Below are positions 1-6,600 of a stretch of 11,007 nt of DNA, piece by piece. The notes under the pieces are model-generated. The model did not search any database and was not told the origin of the DNA. It saw only the letters and a list, made by a program, of their open reading frames with translations. This DNA is from Saccoglossus kowalevskii. Taxonomy: Eukaryota; Hemichordata; Enteropneusta; Harrimaniidae. Each line of letters starts with the position of its first letter. The stretch's first letter is position 1. The DNA is taken from NCBI RefSeq assembly GCF_000003605.2, contig NW_003149267.1, forward strand, positions 645,597 to 656,603, given 5' to 3'. The translations under genes and the position numbers were made by a program.

Positions 1-519
1 ACTAACTCCACTTTCACAGTACTAACTCCACTTTCACAGTGCTAAATCCACTTTCACAGTACTAACTCCAATGTCACAGTGCTAACTCCACTGTCACAGT
101 GCTAACTAAACTGTCACAGTACTAACTCTACTGTCACAGTACTAACTCCACTTTCACAGTACTAACTCCACTTTCACAGTACTAACTCCACTTTCACAGT
201 ACTAACTCCACTTTCACAGTGCTAGATGCACTTTCACAGTGCTAGATGCACTTTCACAGTACTAACTCCAATGTCACAGTGCTAACTATACTGTCACATA
301 CTAACTCTACTGTTCTACTGTCACAGTACTAACTCCACTTTCACAGTACTAAATCCACTTTCACAGTACTAACTCCAATGTCACAGTGCTAAATATACTG
401 TCACATACTAACTCTACTGTCACAGTGCTAACTATACTGTCACATACTAACGCTACTGTTCTACTGTCAGAGTACTAACTTCACTGTCACAATGCTAACT
501 CAAATGTCACAGTACTCAC
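1..519. repeat. Minisatellite A, about 26 copies of a 20-bp unit, in Eps15 intron 6
   Basis: The plus-strand unit is ACTAACTCCACTTTCACAGT with recurrent variants (ATGTCACAGT, CTGTCACAGT, a GATGCA form at 221-260, 19-nt forms, and 28-nt forms near 296-324 and 452-479 that carry a small internal duplication). It begins outside the window and runs without a gap to the exon 6 donor. On the gene strand the units are in register with the splice site: 519-500 is the donor-containing unit and 499-480 is the next. The visible intron 6 is entirely repeat. Confidence 0.97.
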
Positions 520-645
520 CTTGCTAAGTATATCAACAGGCAAATTGGAATTCATAAAGACAGGTTTACATTTGTCACCAGATAGCAGACCATTTATTGG
601 TAATAATCCATCAAATATACCATCAAATTTAATTTTATCTTGTGG
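520..645 (-). CDS. Eps15: Eps15 coding exon 6 (residues 120-161, first half of EH domain 2)
   Basis: This 126-nt exon starts [20 protein letters not shown] and ends LPVDILSK. It closely follows the vertebrate pattern of EH2 (FDGIF, then [14 protein letters not shown], then NSKLPVDIL). A Cys (residue 145) replaces the usual Val in the GDKVKP stretch, and Ser-Lys ends the exon where vertebrates have Gly-Arg. The conserved Trp of EH2 and the second loop should be on the next exon, outside the window. The acceptor is TTTTTCATCACAG and the donor is AAG|GTGAGT, which is also the first unit of the tandem array at 1-519. Confidence 0.95.
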
Positions 646-3600
646 CTGTGATGAAAAATAATGAAAGAAGTCATTTTTAAGTTAATAATTGTCAAAACAG
701 TCAAAGAACACCAGAAAAAGAGGTAGAAAGCTTAGAAAAAAAACAAAACAATGGCCACCAATCAGCCATTTTGAATTTAACTGTGAAAAAAAACAATGAG
801 TATCAATAACACATATGTAATGTTGTAAGTTGACTTCAATGCAGGCATGACTGAAAAACAGTTCACGTTATGTGTTATGATTCAAGTTTTTAAAGACTGA
901 AATGGCTGAAAATAATCAAATCAACCAATGCATACTGACATACAGACAGATGCCAATATATAATTGAGATTTGACTTACTGTCACAGACCAATGTGAAGG
1001 ATCTGATACACCGGTCCCTCCATACTGAAAAAAAACAACAAGAAATTATGTTACATATATGTAAACAAAAACAATTCTGTTCAAGAAGCAGTCAACATAA
1101 ATTGAAGGGCAGTTGACAGCAGTTTGAGTGTATCTGTATGTGAATGTAAATATATGTCTAGAAAGTGAGACACCTGATAGTAATTTGGGTCCACGTATTG
1201 AACCCTGGTTATGAAATAGTTGAGATAGATAGACAGGCTAATTCCAGCATAAGTAAGCTAATTCAGATATAGATATAGATAGGCTAATTCCAATATAGGT
1301 AGGCTAATTATAATATAGATAGCTAATCCATGTGTAAGTAGTAGAGTAGGTAGGCTAATTACAATATAGGTAGGCTAATTCCAGTGTAGTTAGGCTATTA
1401 CCAGTATAGGTAGGCTAATTCCAGTGTGATAGGCTAATTCCAGTGTAGGTAGGCTAATTTCAGTGAAGGTAGGCTAATTCCAGTGTAGACAGGCTAATTC
1501 TGGTATAGGTAGGCTAATTCCAGTATAGGTAGGCTAATTCTGGTATAGGTAGGCTAATTCCAGTATAGGTAGGCTAATTACAGTGTAGGTAGGCTAATTA
1601 CAGTATAGGTAGGCTAATTCCAGTGTAGGTAAGCTAATTTCAATATAGGTAGGCTAATTCCAGTATAGGTAGGCTAATTCCGGTATAGGTAGGCTTACAG
1701 TGTAGGTAGGCTAATTCCAGTGTAGGCAGGCTAATTCCAGTATAGGTAGGCTAATTCTGGTATAGGTAGGCTAATTCCAGTGTAGGTAGGCTAATTTCAA
1801 TATAGGCATGCTAATTCCAGTATAGGTAGGCTAATTCCAGTATAGGTAGGCTAATTACAGTGTAGGTAGGCTAATTCCGGTATAGGTAGGCTAATTACAG
1901 TGTAGGTAGGCTAATTTCAATATAGGTAGGCTAATTCCAGTATAGGTAGGCTAATTCCGGTATAGGTAGGCTTACAGTGTAGGTAGGCTAATTCCAGTGT
2001 AGGTAGGCTAATTCCAGTATAGGTAGGCTAATTCTGGTATAGGTAGGCTAATTCCAGTGTAGGTAGGCTAATTTCAATATAGGCATGCTAATTCCAGTAT
2101 AGGTAGGCTAATTCCAGTATAGGTAGGCTAATTACAGTGTAGGTAGGCTAATTCCGGTATAGGTAGGCTAATTACAGTGTAGGTAGGCTAATTCCGGTAT
2201 AGGTAGGCTAATTCCAGTGTAGGTAGGCTAATTCCAGTGTAGGTAGGCTAATTCCGGTATAGGTAGGCCCAATTAAATCGTTGTACCATAAAAATATCTA
2301 CAACTTTCTCTCTTAAAAAATTTGAACTAATTGACTGCCCTCTAGTGGTGGATTTCAGGATATCTCTTTTATATTATTTGTGACTTCACTGGTCTCATAC
2401 ATTTATTACAATTTAATTAAAATGTCTACATATGCTAGTTCTCTAGAAACACAGCCCAGAAGGATCAATATGATGTGATCTACGTTTTTGTAAACACTCA
2501 GTGGGATTAGACAACCTTCTCTGTCATAGTAAGAGCTGGCTTGTTAAGACCCCAAAACAGCAATATTGGCATTCAAGGCCTCAGCAACTTTTCCTCTATT
2601 GCTGGTCACCCAAGTGCAAAAAAACAAATTTATTCCATCTAAGGCCACATGTTTTTGGTAGAGGGAGCCCTCTGGAGGTGGAAATGGAAATATTTGATTC
2701 TTGCTGGTCAGCCAAATTGCTGAGTTTTCTAAGGTACTGTAAAATGACTAATTTTCACTGGGTTTAAATTTCGCTGATTTACCACTTCAGGTATATTCAG
2801 TGGGTTTTAAATTCACGGTTTTATCATTTAGATAATGAGTTCTATGCTAAATTTTACATATTCACTGGGTTTTAATTTAGCGCATTTTCCAGTCAGCGAA
2901 ATAAGCAAAATTATAACCCAGTGAATAATTAACCATTTTACAGTACATGTAACTAACACTATCATGTGAGAATAAACTATGTTTCAAAATACAATAAATG
3001 CATAAGGCGTAAATTAGGTAAAACAGTGAAAAGAACGAAAAACAAAACAAAGAAAAGCAAGGTGTTCATTACATTTCACATATAACAGTAGGTATCTTAT
3101 TGATAAATATTTGCGCGGCAAGCAACAGTTCCCATACATCTACATACAATCTGCTAATGGTAATGGTAAAATAAAATGCATGTTGTCTTCTTATCATATC
3201 AGCATCATAGTAATTTAATGCACATATCCCAGCATCAATCAGGACCGATCAAAGCATCAGCAAACAAAGTCGCTCATTGTTATATTTCAATTTATAAAAT
3301 ACACTTACCATATTTGGGGGTGGAACAGAAAGATTAATATTTGATATACTAGCTTCTTCACCATTCTGAGATAAAGCAATTAATTTTAGAGCAACAAAAA
3401 AGCCCTGGAAGATACAACATGCCCAAATGATTCAGTTAGTAATATTATTGGTAACCAAGGTATGTCACATCATTGCCCATATTTGGACATTACATTAGTG
3501 CTGTACTTTGTATTACTGTATACCACAGGCCCTACATCTGCATAACATTTACATTGGAAATTTGTAAATAAAAAACCATACAAAATTCCCATTGCTGCAG

Positions 3601-6600
3601 GGACTGTGAGACAAAAACTAAAACATAAAAATATTAACAAACTAAAATAACACACTTCGCATGAAGAATGTATCAACCTCAACATTTGTTTACGATAGAC
3701 CATTTTCTGTTCGCTGCGAGATCTTGCGTTATGCGTGAAATCGAACGTAATAACAGGACATACAAAGGACATGCGTTGTAGTGGTGACAAACATCGCGTG
3801 GGATTCGACAAACGCGAAAGTTTTTGGGGGATATTTCCATGCTTAATAATGTGCTGTACACATTTGATGATGGTCAATTTCGATGAAGTAAGGGTATTCA
3901 AACGTAATATTCCCTTGTCAAAGATCGGCCTTTCGATGTGAGCTATGAAATAAAGAAATTCAAGTGCAAAATCAAATCATTTGATTTTTGCATCCCACAT
4001 TCAGTGTGCGTCTTCCACGCAACTCGCTAGATCTCGCAGTTGAACAGAAAATAACCTATTGATCGAGTATAATCAATGTGTCTCAGTATAGAGTGATAAA
4101 TACTACCATGTTCCAGGGCGACAGCTACACTACACAGTGTTTGGTTTTTGAATGGAAAACAAAATAGACAGGATAAGCCCAGACTAAGCATCTATCACAT
4201 ATTAATGGTATATCATAACAACAATAATAAATTCTCTATTTAAATATTAATGAATCCCCTACAGAATCCTATTTGATGAGGAGATATGATCTATGGCAAG
4301 ATAATGTACGAGGTGAAGCTGAACTCCTTATGACATCTATACTGTTCTCCAATTGTGTGTGTGTGTGGGGGGGGGGGGGGGTCAGTAATATTGTTATAAA
4401 TCACCACCATCAGAACTAAACAAATTTAGTTAAATTTGGAGACTTTTTGTTTCTATGAATTAATTTGTGAATAGAGATTTACATTATTGTGTGATAACGT
4501 AACCCATGTCATCATAAAATCCTCTAATACAAATGTACTTGATTTATATTGTGCATATAATAAATACAGAGTTGAATTTATGCTTGACAGTGTGTGAGTG
4601 TGAATTGACATTCATCCAATATGGTACTCATGGATTTGTAAGAAAAGCAAAGTTATCAGTTATCCATAGATTCCGTGTTATCATATACCTATTAAGTATT
4701 GACCGGTCTTGTAACATTATGGGAAGTGCGCCCCCACACCTGGCAATAATTCTCTGTATCACGTCCAATTTTCATCAATCAAAACAAAATGTGTCATTCT
4801 AAATTAAGTCACATGTTTAAGGTCATATCATGGTAAAATTGTAATTACACCTATGAGGTATATTAGAGTTTTTTCTAGAAAAAAACTGCTAGAGGGAGCA
4901 CTGCAATTCAGCGGCGCCACCAAGTGGGAGAGATAGTGCCAAAATTACTATCAGACAGGTCACAGTTGAAGACTGTGGTCACATGTGATCCCTGGTCAAT
5001 CAGAATTTTATGGTTGCCAGAGGATCTGCTCCCAAGGGTAAGGGGGCACATGGCCATGGCACGAGGGCGATGAGCCCCTGTTCCCTTGTTTAAACAAATC
5101 CTTGAGTATATGATAAAACCATTATGGACTGGATACAGCTTTTGTGGTCCGAGGTCGATAGTAAACATACCTGCTTGTCTAAGAATCCTTTACCAGCAGG
5201 ATCAGATAATTCCCATATTTTATGTAATACTGTCTCTTTTAAACCTGACTTCTTTAAATATGCAGCAGCGTCAATAGCACCTATTCTACCAGTTCCCATA
5301 ATATCAACCTGTGAGAGTTTAATTTTAAAAATGAGAGTATAAATAAAGACAGAACTAGCAGTAAATGTATTGCACTCTTAAGTAAATTAGTTCATTAGTA
5401 GTTATGATGTTGTTGAGTTAAGTGTAATGAAACCTGTGACCATGTTAGTATTTATTTGTACAAACTAAAATCTGATCTTGCACTGCTGTCTAGGGTGCAC
5501 TCTAAACACAGCTAATCTGGAAAGTACATGTACATACTGTTCAAACGCACACAGCAATATATAGAGATAAAGTGTCATTCTATAAATATTGAAGGAGGTA
5601 ATCTAGGAGTAAACGAGTCAATGATGTACATCACAGACCACATCACTGACCAATCTTTAGGGGAATTGTCTTATGTTGAATTTTGATTTCGTGATAAGGT
5701 TATCTTCAGATTACCTACAAAAAATCTGGTGACTTGATGACCTCCTTAAGATGCTGATAACACAGCAACAAAAGATTCTACAGCAATGATTAATTTCAGC
5801 AATTTACAAGAAGCTTTTGTACTTGATATTGAGAACTGAATTATTTTGTAAATGACAGATATTACTTCACTGCTTCCAATGGGCCTTATGCATGACTTTT
5901 AAATATCAAACATGCTGGTATTTTTCTGGGGGTATTGTTGGGGGTATAAGAGCAATAATTGTCAATTTCATATGTTAAACTTCAATGTAAACTGCATGCA
6001 CTTTTGAGGGTTAATAATTAAGAAATTCTCATTGAAGTTCTACCCCCTGAAGAACTAGGATGTGTGACCTTTTAAGAGGTCATGCATTAGGACTTATAAC
6101 ATAGGCAATACAGCTGCTAATCAAATTAAATTTGCTTTTCAGATTAACAATTAATTAACTATGGTAAATGTACAAGTATTTTGGTTAGACATTAAAACAT
6201 AAAGTAATTTGAGTAAATATTGTTGTTTGATCAGTGTATGTGTGAATTTTGAACAAAATCCAACTATGTAAGCCAACACCTGTTGTGTAAACATTCAACC
6301 CTTCACTATAGTTATCACTGTAATTCATAACTTACTTGTTTATACAGAGATTCATAAACATCAAAATAATTACCAACAATCTGAAAAAAAAATTCATATA
6401 AATATAATCAGTATAAGCACAAAATGAAAGGTCAATGTCCTGTTATAACTAAACAAAATTCAACAACAAATAAATGTTGAGCAATTTCAGAAAATCAATT
6501 TGACTTTACACCTTGACCAGTTTTATGATTGGTTGTTGACACATTCTGAATAGACCATGCCTCCAACTGTGCTTTCGGGGCCAACCGTTAATTATTCATA

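Larger units (their letters stand above)
1025..3308 (-). other. Eps15 intron 4
   Basis: GT-AG intron of 2284 nt. It holds minisatellite B and the palindromic MITE-like element. Between them (2269-2733) is unique-looking DNA with a CCCTCTAGTGG motif at 2338-2348 and a related CCCTCTGGAGG near 2668. From 2947 to 3308 I see only AT-rich DNA. The frame open across 2501-2767 shows no recognisable domain. Confidence 0.85.
3405..5170 (-). other. Eps15 intron 3
   Basis: GT-AG intron of 1766 nt with donor GTATGT. It contains the CpG-rich inverted-repeat element, the GT/G15 tract, a near-perfect 21-nt palindrome at 4867-4887 (AGTTTTTTCTAG and its complement) and a GC-richer stretch at 4890-5090 with a CTCF-like motif. 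That stretch may be an old interspersed repeat; no tRNA-like promoter boxes were found in it. Confidence 0.85.

Noticed and set aside
1-519. CRISPR array
   Set aside because: The 20-bp units follow one another without spacers and lie in an animal intron; arrays at 1230-2268 and 10250-11007 are also plain tandem repeats.
2501-2767. An 88-codon open frame on the plus strand in intron 4
   Set aside because: It has no recognisable domain, overlaps the end of the MITE-like element, and lies antisense within an intron of a well-supported gene.
3470-3901. A 143-codon open frame on the minus strand within intron 3
   Set aside because: It matches no family I recognise, crosses the boundary of the inverted-repeat element, and is competed by open frames on the other strand over the same CpG-rich DNA.
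4890-5090. tRNA-derived SINE
   Set aside because: The stretch is GC-richer than its surroundings, but I found no box A or box B sequence, no tail repeat and no flanking duplication.
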